From Cycas panzhihuaensis (taxonomy: Eukaryota > Cycadophyta): a DNA stretch of 64,000 nt. Below, piece by piece: positions 45,560 to 58,233 of this stretch (the first letter of the stretch is position 1; every line of letters starts with the position of its first letter). Position numbers and translations under genes: made by a program. The stretch spans positions 40,617,741 through 40,681,740 of the forward strand of contig CM041465.1 of NCBI GenBank assembly GCA_023213395.1, written 5' to 3'. The notes under the pieces are model-generated. The model was not told the DNA's origin. It did not search any database and saw only the letters and a list, made by a program, of their open reading frames with translations.

Positions 45560-46700
45560 CTAGAGGTCTATTTTTTAGAACATTGCATACATAGACTGGC
45601 TTTCTAACAATATTGTACTAGAGTGATGTGTATAGACTTTGAAGATGGTTCCTCAATGCATTACTCAAGAGATGTAGATGGGATATCCTATAGTTATGGG
45701 TATGATCATTAGTAGTCTGTTGGATGTGGTCTTTGGGACCAAGCAATATCAACTTATCGGGATCATGAGAGCCAAGTGGAGTCTTATCTGAATGGAGGAG
45801 GCCTTTCTACGGCAAACTCTGCTTCTACTACTTTAGCCATATTAATTATATTTTTTAGAGTAGATAAGGAGACTGTCTTCAAATGCATTTGGATACGTTC
45901 TTTAAGCACAGACACATACATATCTATCTATGTCTATTTATCAAGTTATTGATCAACCCAATTATGTAAAGATTAGAACTCATCAGTGTAAACATCAACA
46001 GAGGATACTTACTTCAACCATGTCAGTTACATAAAAAATCATTAGTTCTAAGTATCTTCATACTGCTCAAAAAAGTAGGTAGAGAAGTATACCCAAGATT
46101 GGCTAGAAGGCTACTCCCACTTCCACTATCATAACCAATAATGTGCCTTCCTATCTAAGTGGATAGAAGTAAATGTCAGATCTTCATTTACTGGCATTGG
46201 GTTGAGTGTAAAGTATGACTCTACTTTACTAATCCAACTCCGTGCACTATCCTTATTAAGATCTGGATCAAATGTGGGTATGTTGATCTTGTGATGAATT
46301 GGTTGTTGCTGACATGGAGGTGAAGGCACAGTTTGTTGCTATGTAGGACCGATAAGCGATGGAGGAGAGAAGTTATTCAACCTCAGAAGTACCTATTGGA
46401 CATCATCATGGGATTCTAAGTTTAACAATTTTATATTAAATTCTATCTATATGGTAGCTACTTCATTTTTAATCTCCCCATGCATGTGGTCAAAATCTTC
46501 CTTGATTTTTTCCTAAATATTGGTGACTTGAGTCTCGAGTATAGAGATTTTGTCATTGTTACTTTAAAGAGCCATGGAGAAAGGCGTAAAGAGGTAGAAA
46601 TAAGGGGAATGAATGAAGTAGGAAAGATCAAGAAAGAACTGGACATAAGAGAAAGAGAGTTGTTAAGGGAAATAGAAGGGGCAAATAGGGAGATTGTGGG
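45560..46700 (-). pseudogene. G2 gag
   Basis: The open piece 46129-46329 reads INIPTFDPDLNKDSARSWIS, KVESYF and HLDRKAHYWL, the capsid-like domain of Gypsy gag. Degraded continuation runs to about 45560, with a possible single Cys cluster (SLCMQCSKK near 45590). A short basic stretch at 46458-46560 may be part of the N-terminus. Frames are broken. Confidence 0.75.
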
Positions 46701-47773
46701 GTGTCTATAACCTATTGAACCTAAAGGAACTTATATAAATAAGATATCAGGTTCTCTTAAATATATATGAAAATCTCATTCAAATGGGGTATATGAAATG
46801 TAGGTGGGTTAGGGATGGTGGGACCCACTAGTGACCAGGTACTAAAAAATATGAAAATTTTTGGTATGTACCTAGTGCAAACTGACCAATATAATGTACT
46901 AATCGAAATGTGATACATAGTTGTAAGGGTAAATTTTCTCACTAAACTAAGTAGATTTTTTTTTTTTTACTTTTTTTTCTTTTTCTTTCTTTTTTTTTTT
47001 TTTTTTTTTTTCTGTAGTGAGTCTGACTGCGCTGACAAGTTTGAGTTTAGGTAATAGGAGGAACTTCTTTTTTTAAAATATTAGATGACATATGGTCTGA
47101 ACCTGAAATATGTATACTAAAGTATCCTACCAACCACTAAACAATGTGTGTTTGGTCTTATAGGCCTGCTAATAAACTGTAGAAGTTCAAGGTAGGTAGC
47201 TTCGTGGTGCTAATTACTAATTACTACACTAGAAGATTTTAGCGATCGATAGTTGCCTATGTTAAGAAGGGATTAGGACCTAAAGGGATACTCCTATATA
47301 CTCAAAGGTACATGGAGGTGCACTTCTATAGCCAAGTTCTGTCTAAGGCTTGGTCTTGGAGTGTTAACTCTAGTCATTCACATAAAGGATAGAAGAGCCA
47401 CAATGCGCTTAGCCAGAATGACAGATCCCTGCGATATTTGAAGACCCCTAGTATAGGGTCTCTACCTGACTATTTGGGTAGCTTCCCAACAGAGTTATCT
47501 ACCCTTGAGATATAATTCAATGCAAAATTTGAAATACATAAATGAAATTAAAATTGGATGAAAACAAAAGGATAAAGTATTGGCGTTACCTAGGAAAAAG
47601 ACTTCCCCTTTTTTATTGACTCTTGGACTGTCCTTGTACTATTCCTCAATCTCTGTAGAGAGAGTACTAAGCAAAGGTCTTCCCTCGATCTCTACCAGGG
47701 TAGAGATAGTACTCGATCTGATAAGGGGAAAAAAAATTAATCTTCTAAGCAGCTTTCCACAATCACAACGCAA
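46701..47773 (-). other. G2 leader
   Basis: About 1.1 kb between primer site and gag on the minus strand. It has long T runs on the plus strand (46958-47011). No domain recognised. Confidence 0.55.
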
Positions 47774-47784
47774 CTTTGATACCA
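47774..47784 (-). other. G2 primer-binding site
   Basis: On the minus strand tggtatcaaag, a one-base variant of the Met-tRNA complement, lies about 7 nt inside the 5' LTR end. It sets the strand of G2. Confidence 0.75.
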
Positions 47785-47791
47785 CTCAGGT

Positions 47792-48182
47792 CATTTCTTC
47801 TTACCAGCACTCTTTAAGATAGTGGGAAAATGACAATTGCAACCATGTCATTCTATTCAATAGGAAAAAAAAGAATACTATAGCACTAAATGATCACCAA
47901 AATAGAAAGTACCATAGCACAATCTTTATAAAAAGTTGCATCAAGATAACCATCATTTACAATTTATGACCCTTATATAGACAAAAGAGGGTCTTTTATA
48001 TATAATCCTATTGGTGGCCTAAGTGGCCTTATATTCTATTAGATAGCATAGCAGTCTTATATACCATTGGTTAATTTGTTGATATATGTATGAAGTTCCA
48101 TAATTAACCTTATCTTATAACCTATAGATAGCTCTCAGTATACTAGTGGTTCACATAACTTAGTAGGATAAGTTATATAACA
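47792..48182 (-). repeat. G2 5' LTR
   Basis: 391 bp. On the minus strand it starts TGTTATATAACTTATCC and ends near AGAAGAAATG. It matches the two pieces of the 3' LTR around N1. TATA-like gtctatataaggg is present (minus, near 47975). Confidence 0.83.
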
Positions 48183-48640
48183 TAGAATAAGGTGAAAAGC
48201 ATTAAATACAAGCCCAAAAAGATAACAATCAACAAAATTAAGTGAAATCTTATAAATTATATAAGAACAACAGACTTTGAAGGAAGCATGAGGTTAAATT
48301 GATCATGAAAGAAACCTTTAGTATCATAGTTCAAGTTATCGATGGATAGTAGTAAAAACACAAGTTAGATCATCATTCATTACACTCCATTAAATCCAAT
48401 TCATACATTACTTCAATAAAACATAGCCTAATCTATGATCAAGTAAAATTAACCAATCATTTTTCATGAAACTACACATAAACATGTCATAACTTACCAA
48501 TACAAACCAAATATAAATCAAAAGGTTAAGTTTTAGTAAAACAATGTGCAATTTTATTCGCATACTACTTTTAATTTTTATTCTATCCTTTTTTGGTTTC
48601 ATCATGTTGAAATGGCAATTATTTTTTTATGATTTCATCT
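48183..48640. other. Unassigned sequence right of G2
   Basis: AT-rich, no domain recognised. Before G2 inserted it would have been joined to 31928. Confidence 0.4.
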
Positions 48641-49650
48641 TCTATAGATGTAACAAAAGAATTCAATTCTATTATGTCAATATTCTTAATTAGGTATATC
48701 TAGATTTTGAAAAAATTTTCATTTCTTGCCCTAATCATATTGATGTGGGACTACCATTCTATGGTTTGATTGTCTAATGATATGTATTCTTCAAGTATTC
48801 TCCTCTTATTATCCTTTGGGAGTATTCCTCTTAAAATGTCCTCATATCTTGCATTATGTGCACCATACATACATCATTTTAAGCTAGTCTTGCTCCAGCT
48901 TCAATCATCATAACACTTGAACCAACTATTCCATCAGTTGTAGAGAACCTGAATATTTTTTGGTGTTTTTATATCTTCTCTAAGTTTTATAATATCCTCA
49001 ATTACTTCTTCAAAAGTTACAAGAGCCTTTTCTCTTAACATATTCGCACTTTCATTGGGATCCCATTAAGAAAATAATCTATTTTTTGTTTAACATCTAT
49101 CTTGTATATTGTTTGAGAAAATATTTCCATACATCTCAAAGCAAAAGCCTAAAATGTTTCCTCAGTTTGGATTTGTAAATTTCTTAATTTATTAAAGATA
49201 ATTTATCTTTATTTTAGTTGGTCGAATACTTTTAGAAAATGTTTTTACATACATCCCTATTCGTGAGCAATCCTTGACTCTTCTTTGATTGATATTATTT
49301 GTGCTCTCCCATACAAGATGGTAAAAAATTCATTCCATCTTTTCTGATCATCCATTTTTTATTAACAATCCCATATTGACTCACAAATAGACATGCGTTG
49401 ACTTACATCTAAAGTCTAATTATACTCAAGAAAAGGGGTTTTACTACATATTGGATTACTGTCATATTAGCCATGTTGGTTTGAGCTTGCTCTTTAATTA
49501 AGGGGGGAGATGCATTCTTTCAAGGGTAAAGATTTGTGAGTGATAATGGCTCATTCTTCTTTTTTAGTTCTTCTAATGCTTCATCAATCGAGTCTCCCTT
49601 ATGCTTTTCTTCATAGTGAGTAGCAGTTTTTAACACTCTTTAGTCTCAAA
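48641..49650 (-). pseudogene. Isolated gag-like remnant
   Basis: The minus strand reads, in several frames, KMDDQKRWNEFFTILYGRAQ, then FNKLRNLQIQTEETF, AFALRCMEIFSQT and KIDVKQKIDYFLNGIP. The second group follows the pattern of retrotransposon gag (L--L-Q---E---F--R---I---FL-GL). No pol follows in either direction, so this is an orphan piece of a Gypsy-type element unlike G1, G2 or G3. Family assignment is tentative. Confidence 0.5.
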
Positions 49651-50269
49651 TCTCACTCTCATGTCCTAAGGATATAAGGTAAGTCTTTGGCTAACTTCTA
49701 AATGTTCTCTACACTAACAACCTTGTCTAACTATCCTTGATTCATGTTGCATTATCTCCTTCCATTTTTACTTCTTCTACTCTTGTTACTTAATTTTGAG
49801 AATCCATGTAATCTTTACAATTTTCTAGAAAAGACACTAAATTCAAATGAAAGGGAACCAAATTTTGGTTATTAAATTTATGGCCATTTAATACACCACA
49901 CATCAATCTTTCATCTACCATAAATCAATAACCAAATAATATTATATAATTAATTACATCCACCAAATCTCTTTTATTACTAATGAAAATAGTTTTTCTA
50001 ATGTAATTGCTCTTACCAGTCATATTAGATAAAACTTATAATATTAGATCAATAACCTTATAAAGTCATTGAGATTTTAAGTACAAGACTCTATGCCATT
50101 TACAAGAAGATTACTATTTATATATAGATTTCATTCTAACTATTACCAAAATTAGTTATAGAGATTCCAATCTCGTACTTTATCATATGTCAACTAGGTC
50201 TATGTCAACTATTAGGCAAGTTGACTTACATCAAACTCAATAGTCAACACCAACCTTGTCAACATAAGT
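49651..50269. other. Unassigned AT-rich spacer
   Basis: No domain recognised on either strand. G1b gag becomes recognisable at about 50270. Confidence 0.45.
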
Positions 50270-50640
50270 GAATAATGTCTTTTGTAATTAGTGGACTTTT
50301 TATCAACTATGTTAATGTTGTAAGGCCCTTTGGGTCTAGAATTAAATCTTTGCTTGTAATCAAATAAAATCATAATGAAACATATCGAGACTTTATTAGG
50401 AGGTTTTAATATTAAGTTCATGCTTGTCATTCTCCTTTATATTCTAGTCACTTTTCTGACCTCTTCAATAATTCTTTAAGGACCCATGTGCATTTAGAGG
50501 TCATCAAGCTTGGTCCTTAGTCCTAAAAGGCTATTGATAAATGCCTAATCCTTGAAACTTATAAGATTCAAGTGGGAATCAAGAAAGTTGGCATGTCATT
50601 GCCACCTAAAGAATCAACTCAAGCACCTAAATCATCTCAT
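50270..50640 (+). pseudogene. G1b gag fragment
   Basis: Reads FINYVNVVRPFGSRIKSLL, NHNETYRDFIRRF and THVHLEVIKLGP, parallel to the second half of G1a gag. The first half of the capsid-like domain is missing. Several stops are present. Confidence 0.78.
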
Positions 50641-51470
50641 TCTAAGCCAGCTTATGATCATTTTACCTCATATGTTAGATCATTAGAGTGAACTATAAAT
50701 ACTAAATTACACATAAACAACCCTCCTTCTAGTCTATCTAAGTAAGAAGCTAAGGTCATACATCTCTTTAAGGGAAAGAAATGTCAAAACCCTCCTAGTA
50801 CTCCTCTAGTGAAGAAAACCCAATGATGCTCATATCACCAAACTAACAATTATGATAAAAGTCAATGTTATGCTATATAAGTGATAAGTCATAAGCCTTG
50901 ATCTCAAACTGTCTAAACTTCTGAACCTAATCAAGATCAACTCGATTATAAGGACTTGTTGCCACACCATGAATCTAAGAAAAGTAAGGATAAAGATAAA
51001 GGAAAAACTAAGCAAGGAGAAACTAGTTAAGATGAGGATTCAAAGTTTGATCCAGCTAAGAAATCAAATATACATCTTGTGTAATAGGTAAACAAACTAG
51101 TAATCAAACTTTCCCACCTCCTAAAGGTGGAGAAGCTAATAGAACTATCAAAATGGTCGAGATTACAAAGAACACAGGGCCAACTAAATCACCTAATAAC
51201 TTGACTATTAGAAACCCTAATTATTTGTCTCTTTTCCCCTTCATCCTATTCAATCCTGATCTATTCCTTCTACTCGAAAGGATGGATCCTTCTTTTTGGT
51301 TGAGGAGTTGAAGACAATTCCTATAGGAATATTAGTTATGGATTTGATAAAGTCTTTCTCTATCATTATTTAACATTTTAGGAGTTCTTACTCTTAATCT
51401 TTCACCTAGTTTTACCCTATATTTTGATTCAGTTACCTTGCCTAGTCATTCAAAACAAGTTCCTAATGAC
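50641..51470 (+). other. G1b gag to protease interval
   Basis: Degraded coding-like sequence rich in Lys and Ser, corresponding to 28561-29491 in G1a. No zinc knuckle was found. Confidence 0.45.
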
Positions 51471-51830
51471 ATCCCACCTTTTTACATTGAGATATCTAAA
51501 AATGATATCAATATTTTTTGAGTCATTATTAATGAAGGCTCATCTATAAATGTGATTCCTCTTCATCTTGTTAAAGACTTAAAGAATTTTATTTTTAAGT
51601 TATGTAAATGGATTTGTCAAGGATGTGACAAAAACCAAATAATTCCTCTTGGTCAAGTTACTCTCTCTTTGACATCAAAAGGGAAGACTGTCATGGTTGA
51701 TGTAATTATCATCAATTTATACCTTGAATATAATATTCTCTTAGGTAGGTCATGGATTACCCAAATGCATGTTATTTGTTCTTCCCTCTTTGGTAAACTT
51801 AGGTTATTTATAAGGGAGAATTAAAGATTG
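51471..51830 (+). pseudogene. G1b aspartic protease
   Basis: Reads VIINEGSSINVIPLHLVKDL, where the family pattern is I-DGGSSINV, so the catalytic Asp has become Asn. It continues through TVMVDVIIINLYLEYNILL to GRSWITQMHV, the C-terminal motif. Open from 51552 to 51824. Loss of the catalytic Asp means it is inactive apart from other breaks. Confidence 0.82.
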
Positions 51831-53190
51831 TTAAATATAAACTAAAGTCTATTAAACAGTTAGTTCATTTAGTTGAAATTACCATAGAACCTGAAGAGTG
51901 TTCAAATTGTTCTGAGTACTTCTTCCAGTATCTAGGTTTGGGACAGTATTTTACCATTGAGACCCCTACTATTCCTAAAACTAAAATTAAAGGTATTAAT
52001 ATGATTGAGAAAATACCTTTGAAGTTAGGTTATTTATCGTCTTTTATTAACATGGAGATGGTTCAATATGCTTTGTGTCTTTTTCCAAATCTTTATATTA
52101 CAGAAGAAGTGCTTCATGATGATAATTAAACTTATGATGAGTCATCTTTATCATAAGAAATTATTCCCATTGCTTCACATGTAAATGATTAAGACTTCAT
52201 GTGTGCATTATGTCTTCATTTAATTAAAAATATGTTATATAATTAGGTACTGACTACTCATTCATGTAGATGATTAATTTTACCTCATGACTTTGTGGTT
52301 GTACCTAGTAAGGCTTCTTATTGTCGATTTCTCTTCTTTGTTACTTAACTCAACCAGCATGAGAAGAAGCTTTTGTTACATAGACACCTTGACTTTTCAC
52401 CTAAAAGTAAAACCCCTTCAACTTATTCTTCTCTCAAGGTAAGTCAAACACCACTTGGGAAAGTCAAACAAGTTAATATGATTTCTATCATTTCCCTTCC
52501 TTCTTAGGGCTCCTTTTAAAACTCACCATAACCTCTTATCTATATCACTCCACCTAGCAATGTTCCTTTAATCAATCAATCTAGCTTCCAATAAGTGTTT
52601 ACTTCAAGTTAGGATTTTATAGATCGAGTTATCCCCTTCATGTAATTGTCTTCGATTATTGATATTTTCCCAACTCAAGATCGTCAATCCTTTGATAATC
52701 CCCCTCTTACGAGGTTGTTACCTTGACTCTTTACTCAAGCTAAGAATCCTATTCTTGTGGATCTTTATCATTTAGACCATTTTAAGAATGATGAGGCAAT
52801 TTTGGAATATCTAGTTAGATCTTCACCTAGTTTTCCTCCCAATTATCATAAGATAAGTTTTACAAAGCAAATGCATTTTGACTCACCATTGGACAATTCC
52901 CATCAACCTTTAGATAAATCTACATCTTTCGTAGACCCTACCCCTCCTCATTTTGAGGAAAGGAATGCTATGCTTGTTGGAAACACTATTGATATTGAGT
53001 TAGAGCTAGGTAATGCTCCAAATATAATCAAAGTTAAAGCTAATTATTCTTCTAAGTAAATCCTTCAATGTAAGAATCTTTTTCATGGGTTTAGTTTAGT
53101 TTTCTATTGGGATTATAGTGATATGTATGGCCTTCACCCAAATGTTATTATCTATAATATTACCACTATCCTAGGTGTTAAGCCAAAATG
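51831..53190 (+). pseudogene. G1b protease to reverse-transcriptase linker
   Basis: Open pieces 51938-52129 and 52757-53059. Shares LYHLDHFKNDEAILEYLV with G1a (SLFHLDHFKNDEVFIKYLV). Leads into LGVKPK, HPHLSTVIKQEIDKLLKVGF just before reverse transcriptase. Function of the linker is unknown. Confidence 0.65.
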
Positions 53191-53945
53191 ACAAAAACAA
53201 AGACTAATACATCCTCATCTATCAACTGTAATTAAACAAGAGATTGACAAACTCTTAAAAGTGGGATTCATAGAAACTATCAACTATTCTCAATAAGTTT
53301 TTAACATAGTCCTTGTTGTTAAAAAGATTAGATCTATCTACATATGCATTGATTTTTGTGATATCAATGATGCTTGCCCTAAAGCTGGTTTTCTTCTCTC
53401 CTTCTTAGATCATTTAGGATTAGGTAGAAGGTTTTGAAGTTATGTCTTTTATGAATAAGTTCTTAGGTTACAATCAGATCTTTATCTCTCATGAGGACTA
53501 GCATAAGATGGATTTTACTACTTTTTGGGGGACTTTTGCCTATAAATTCATTCCATTTGGTCTTACAAATATTGGAGCCATGTACCAATAGGCTATAGTA
53601 TTCATTTTTCATGACTACATCGGTATTATAATAGTAGTTTATTTAGATGACATGCTTACTCTATTACGTTAATGACAAGATCATATTTGAGATTTATAAG
53701 CCATCTTTGAGAGATGTCAAAAGTTTCCTCTTTGTTTAAATCCAAATAAGTGTATATTTGTCATCATATCAAGTAGAATATTGGATAATATAGTTTCATA
53801 TGATGGAATCAAGGTTGATCCAAATAAGGTTAAGGCTATCATTAAAATGACACCCCCTTAAACACAAAAACAAGTGAAGTCATTCCTTAGAAAGTTTGGT
53901 TTTCTTCAATGTTGCATTACTAATTTTTCTTTGGATTCTAAACCT
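53191..53945 (+). pseudogene. G1b reverse transcriptase
   Basis: Fingers (DKLLKVGFIETINYSQ, NIVLVVKKI, ICIDFCDINDACPK), palm with active site VVYLDD (53640-53651), then GIKVDPNKVKAIIKM in the thumb and connection. Many stops and several frameshifts. Clear Gypsy type. Confidence 0.85.
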
Positions 53946-54480
53946 CTTACAAACCTATTGAAGAAAGAAGTTTCTTTTACCTAGACTCCTCGTGCATAAG
54001 AGTCCTTTAATAAGTTGAAACAAGCATTAGTATCTACTCATGTCCTTACTCCTCTTGTATTCAATCAACCCTTCATCTTGTATACATCCTCTATTGATGA
54101 ATATTTGGCTAGTATGCTAGCTTAAGAGGATGATTTTGGTAAGGAGTGAGTTATTTATTTTATAAGTTGAACATTGGTTATAGCAAAACTTTATTATCCT
54201 CCCACTAAGAAAGAGTGCCTTCTATTAATCTTGACCACCAAGAAGTTGTACCATTACCTCTTAGGCAACACTATTCTTCTTATTGTTTAATCAGATCCAA
54301 TTAGGCATTTGATCATTAAGGTTGATCTTATGAGTTGTTTGGGTAAATGGGCCCTACTATTACAAAATTTTAATTTCCGTATTATCAATCATAAATCTAA
54401 AAAGAGATTGGTTATTGTTGAGATAATGGCTAATGCACCGATACCTAATCTTTCAAATAAAATTGTTGATGATAGACTTC
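53946..54480 (+). pseudogene. G1b Gypsy-type RNase H
   Basis: Reads TLVIAKLYYPPTKKECLLL, YHYLLGNTILL, then LMSCLGKWALLLQNFNFRII and MANAPIPNLSN. This last part matches the Tat-type RNase H end (L-GR-A-W-LLLQ-FD). In Tat elements a second RNase H usually follows here. Instead the sequence moves within about 60 codons to the pre-integrase segment (DMWYKEIKSYLYNQ). Confidence 0.8.
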
Positions 54481-55760
54481 CTAATAAGTGTGTTCTCTAA
54501 GTGAAGATTTTTTAAGAAGATATGTGGTACAAAGAAATTAAGTCATATTTATATAATCAAACCCTCCCTTCCTCTTCTTCTTCAAAGAATAGAAGGAGAA
54601 TTTGGGTTATTTCCCATCAATATTTGTTGATAACTTTCTTTATAAGTGTTCATTTGATGGGATTTTTTTGAGATGTATTTCATCTAACGAAGTCCATATT
54701 GTTTTAGTTCAGTATCATGATAGTATTTGTAGAGGCCATTTTATTTATTAATCTACCACTCAATGCATTTTACACATGGGATATTATTAGCCGTCATTGT
54801 TTAAGGATGTTCATGCTTACATTTGTAAGTGTAAGAAATGTTAGTCACATGCTACTTTGATTCATCAACCTACACAAGGTCTGAAGTCTATAATGTCTCA
54901 TTGGCCTTTTTCCCAATGGGGTTTAGACCTTATTGGATAGATTTTTCCTTCATCTTTGAATGGACATAAGTTCATCATCACTGTTGTAGGGTACTTTACG
55001 AAGTAGAATGAATCCATTCCTTTAGTTTTATCTATAGGAAAGATAGTTACTATGTTTATTTTTTAACATGTTATTTGTAGGTTTGGTGTGTCAAATATTA
55101 TTATTACTGATAATGGGATTTCATTATATAATCCCTATGTGAAAGAACTATATGAAAAGTTCCATATCATCCATCCATTTTTGGCCCCATACCATCCTTA
55201 AGCTAATGGTGTAGTTGAAGCATTCAATAAAACTTTAGCGAAGATTCTAGCAAAGATTGTGACTACCTCATACTGTGATTAGTATACATAATTATTCTTT
55301 GTATTGTTGGCATGTTGTACATCAATCAGGAATTCCATTGGCATGACACCATTCTTTTTAGTTTATGGCATTAAAGTTGTTTTACCTTTGGAGGTAGAAA
55401 TTATATTTCTACACATTACCTTGAAAGAATTCACCAATGAAGAGTTTTAGAGAGAGGCTTATCTTTTAGACTTTGAAAAGGTTGATGAAATATATTTGCC
55501 TGCTTCATAAAATAATCTTGATTCTAAAGTTAGGGCTCAAACTATACATGATAAGCAGTTGAGGCCTCATAGGTTTTGTGTTAGAGATAAAGCCTTGAAA
55601 TTTGAGTATTTACATGACAAACAATGTAAATTTGCATCTAAGTGAGTGGGACCATATCTGATCATTGAAGATCTAAAGAATGGTATTTATCATGTTCCTA
55701 CTCTAAAAGGATTATATCTCCAAAAGGCTATTAATTCATAATTCTTGCAAAGTTTTTATG
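54481..55760 (+). pseudogene. G1b integrase
   Basis: The pre-integrase part (WYKEIKSYLYN, KNRRRIWVISHQYLL) and a decayed HHCC zinc region lead into the core: WPFSQWGLDLIG (first Asp), GHKFIITVVGYFTK, IIITDNGISLYNPYV (second Asp), FLAPYHP then ANGVVEAFNKTLAKIL (Glu). All three catalytic residues are still visible, but stops and frameshifts break the frame. The C-terminal part ends near LRPHRFCVRDKALKF and VGPYLIIED. Confidence 0.85.
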
Positions 55761-56837
55761 CTTAATGTTCATCTTCTCTACAATGAGGGTAAACTATGGC
55801 TCTGAAAGTGTTATTGTCTAATAAGCTAAAAATAGGGATAATCTCCTTTTTCATTCTCTATTATCAATTGCATTCTTTGAATTTTCCTTATACATGACTT
55901 GTTCCTGATAGCCATGTAAGACTATTATTCCTTCCATAGGCATAGGCACTGGTCATCAAGTCATCACCCCTATCTTGGTATTCCCTTGCTCTTTCTTGTA
56001 GGCTTCTCTTTTGATCTCCAAGCTCAAAAGAGAAGTTAGGCCCCAAGTACTATCCTTGGAAGTTATAAGTAGATAGGGAACTTAAATCATCAACTTCTAT
56101 TAGTACATGAGTTGCTTAGCTTATTCTTTAAATTTATCTTTTATCACAGAGATTTTGGTTTATTTATACACCCTTCATATATATCTATTTATAATCATTG
56201 GTATTCTTTACTACACTCCCAAAGTTATTACTCATTCTACTACCTTTTATTTTACACTCAAATACCATGATTTAGAGTTCTTTTTTTTTCTTGTGATTCA
56301 ATCTTTGAGAAGTTTGGTTGACACCTTTCATTACTTTAGTTTTGTTAAAAAGGGGTGGTCCTTATTGTATTGAGAAAATGTGCTTTATGAATAGGTGAGC
56401 TATGGAGTCATTCAATTGTAAATATTGAAAAATTAATATAAAAAAATAAAATATAAAAAGAAAGATTAAAACAAAACAAAAAATCAAATCAAAAAGAAGA
56501 AGTGTGAAAGGTTATTAGTTTATTTATATTACCCTTTTGTTATCTATAGCAAGTTATATGATGGTTTTGTCTCCACCTATATTTACTATAGGCTAGGTTC
56601 ATTTGGGTACGTTGATCAGGACCTTTAAATCTAATTGCATGGCTCCATCGTAGCCTCAATTGTGATTAAAACCTATTTAGCATCTCTTTTGTCTTTTTTA
56701 TTAACCTAGTCATGATCTCATCTTTCTCCCTTTATAGTCAAAACTACTATATATTACCTATGATTCCTCATTGATTGATTTTTGTCACTACCTATTATCA
56801 ATAACTTAATATCTGAGTTTTGGTTCCTATTCTTCCC
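55761..56837 (+). other. G1b spacer between integrase and aRNH
   Basis: About 1.08 kb, matching in part the spacers of G1a and G1c (aaactatggctctga, ctcaaaagagaa, taataagctaaaa). No recognised domain. An open stretch of 88 codons (56107-56373), hydrophobic and Tyr/Leu-rich, is not evidently conserved in G1a. Confidence 0.6.
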
Positions 56838-57242
56838 ATGGCATTGAGTATATATATTGATGGAGGTAGTACAAGAAACCCATGACCATCTACTACTACA
56901 TGGTTGATTTATGATCAATCAAGAAATCTATTTACTTTTGTTGGTTTATTCCTGCCTAGGTAAACTAATAATGTAGTTGAATATATCATCATTACAGGAG
57001 CCTTAACTAATGTATTACAGTCATACCATGGTTCCATTAGTGTTTACCTTGACTCCCAAGTTGTAGTTTATCAATTGGTTGGTATATATCATATCCACTC
57101 TCCCCAACTCCTTACTCTTCATCATCAGGCTTTACTATTGTTGTCTTTCTTTTCTTTAGTCACTATTCAACATATCCCATGTGCCTATAATACTAAAGTT
57201 GATGCCTTAGGATCTCATATTTTGGGAAACTATCTTGGGTAA
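56838..57242 (+). pseudogene. G1b stand-alone archaeal-type RNase H (aRNH) ORF
   Basis: Opens at ATG 56838 in the context tcttcccATGGc, reading MALSIYIDGGSTRNP, and runs 405 nt without an indel to TAA at 57240-57242. Two in-frame stops interrupt it. Catalytic positions of the second RNase H of Tat elements are all readable: IDGGS (Asp), TNNVVEY (Glu), YLDSQVVVYQL (Asp) and KVDAL (Asp). HHQALLLLSFFSLVTIQHIP matches the usual later segment. The length, start codon and spacing from integrase equal those of G1a (22903-23307), which argues that the family encodes this domain as a separate ORF. The role would be extra RNase H activity during copying. Confidence 0.88.
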
Positions 57243-57514
57243 TTCTTATTTTATCTTTTGGGCATTACTTCCAAATGAATATAAACTATCAGTCTGAAAT
57301 GAGTATAAACTAACATGTAAATACTAAACAAAAAAAAAAAAAGAAATGAACAAAAGAAAAAAGAAATCATGTTATTTCATTATTAGTCATAATATAGAAC
57401 ATATGTTTTGATCATACCTCTTAACATAGGGAGACAAAAAGGGGATGGGGAGAATAAGGTTAAAGTCAATATTTTATCCATTCATTCTTAACATTTAAAA
57501 GAAGAAATGAAAAT

Positions 57515-58233
<719 letters not shown>

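Larger units (their letters stand above)
31929..48182 (-). mobile_element. G2: chromovirus-type Gypsy retrotransposon split by two nested elements
   Basis: The 5' LTR (47792-48182) and 3' LTR (31929-32233 plus 34950-35028) match over about 385 bp once nested element N1 is removed. A primer site (minus tggtatcaaag) follows the 5' LTR and a polypurine tract (minus aggggaggggacc) precedes the 3' LTR. Between them on the minus strand are gag, protease, reverse transcriptase, RNase H, integrase and a chromodomain-like tail. Integrase is split by G3. Without N1 and G3 the element is about 6.5 kb. Flanking 5-mers tggga (31924-31928) and tagaa (48183-48187) differ by two G-to-A changes and might be a decayed target duplication. 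Confidence 0.85.
50270..57450 (+). mobile_element. G1b: Tat-like Gypsy retrotransposon with displaced aRNH, 5'-truncated
   Basis: Plus-strand order: partial gag, protease, linker, reverse transcriptase, RNase H, integrase, ~1.1-kb spacer, stand-alone aRNH ORF, polypurine-like tract (gggagacaaaaaggggatggggaga, 57429-57449 region). Same family as G1a, by shared gag, linker, integrase and aRNH phrases. No LTR pair was found; the 3' LTR may begin near 57450 and contain the (AT)n tract. Confidence 0.82.
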
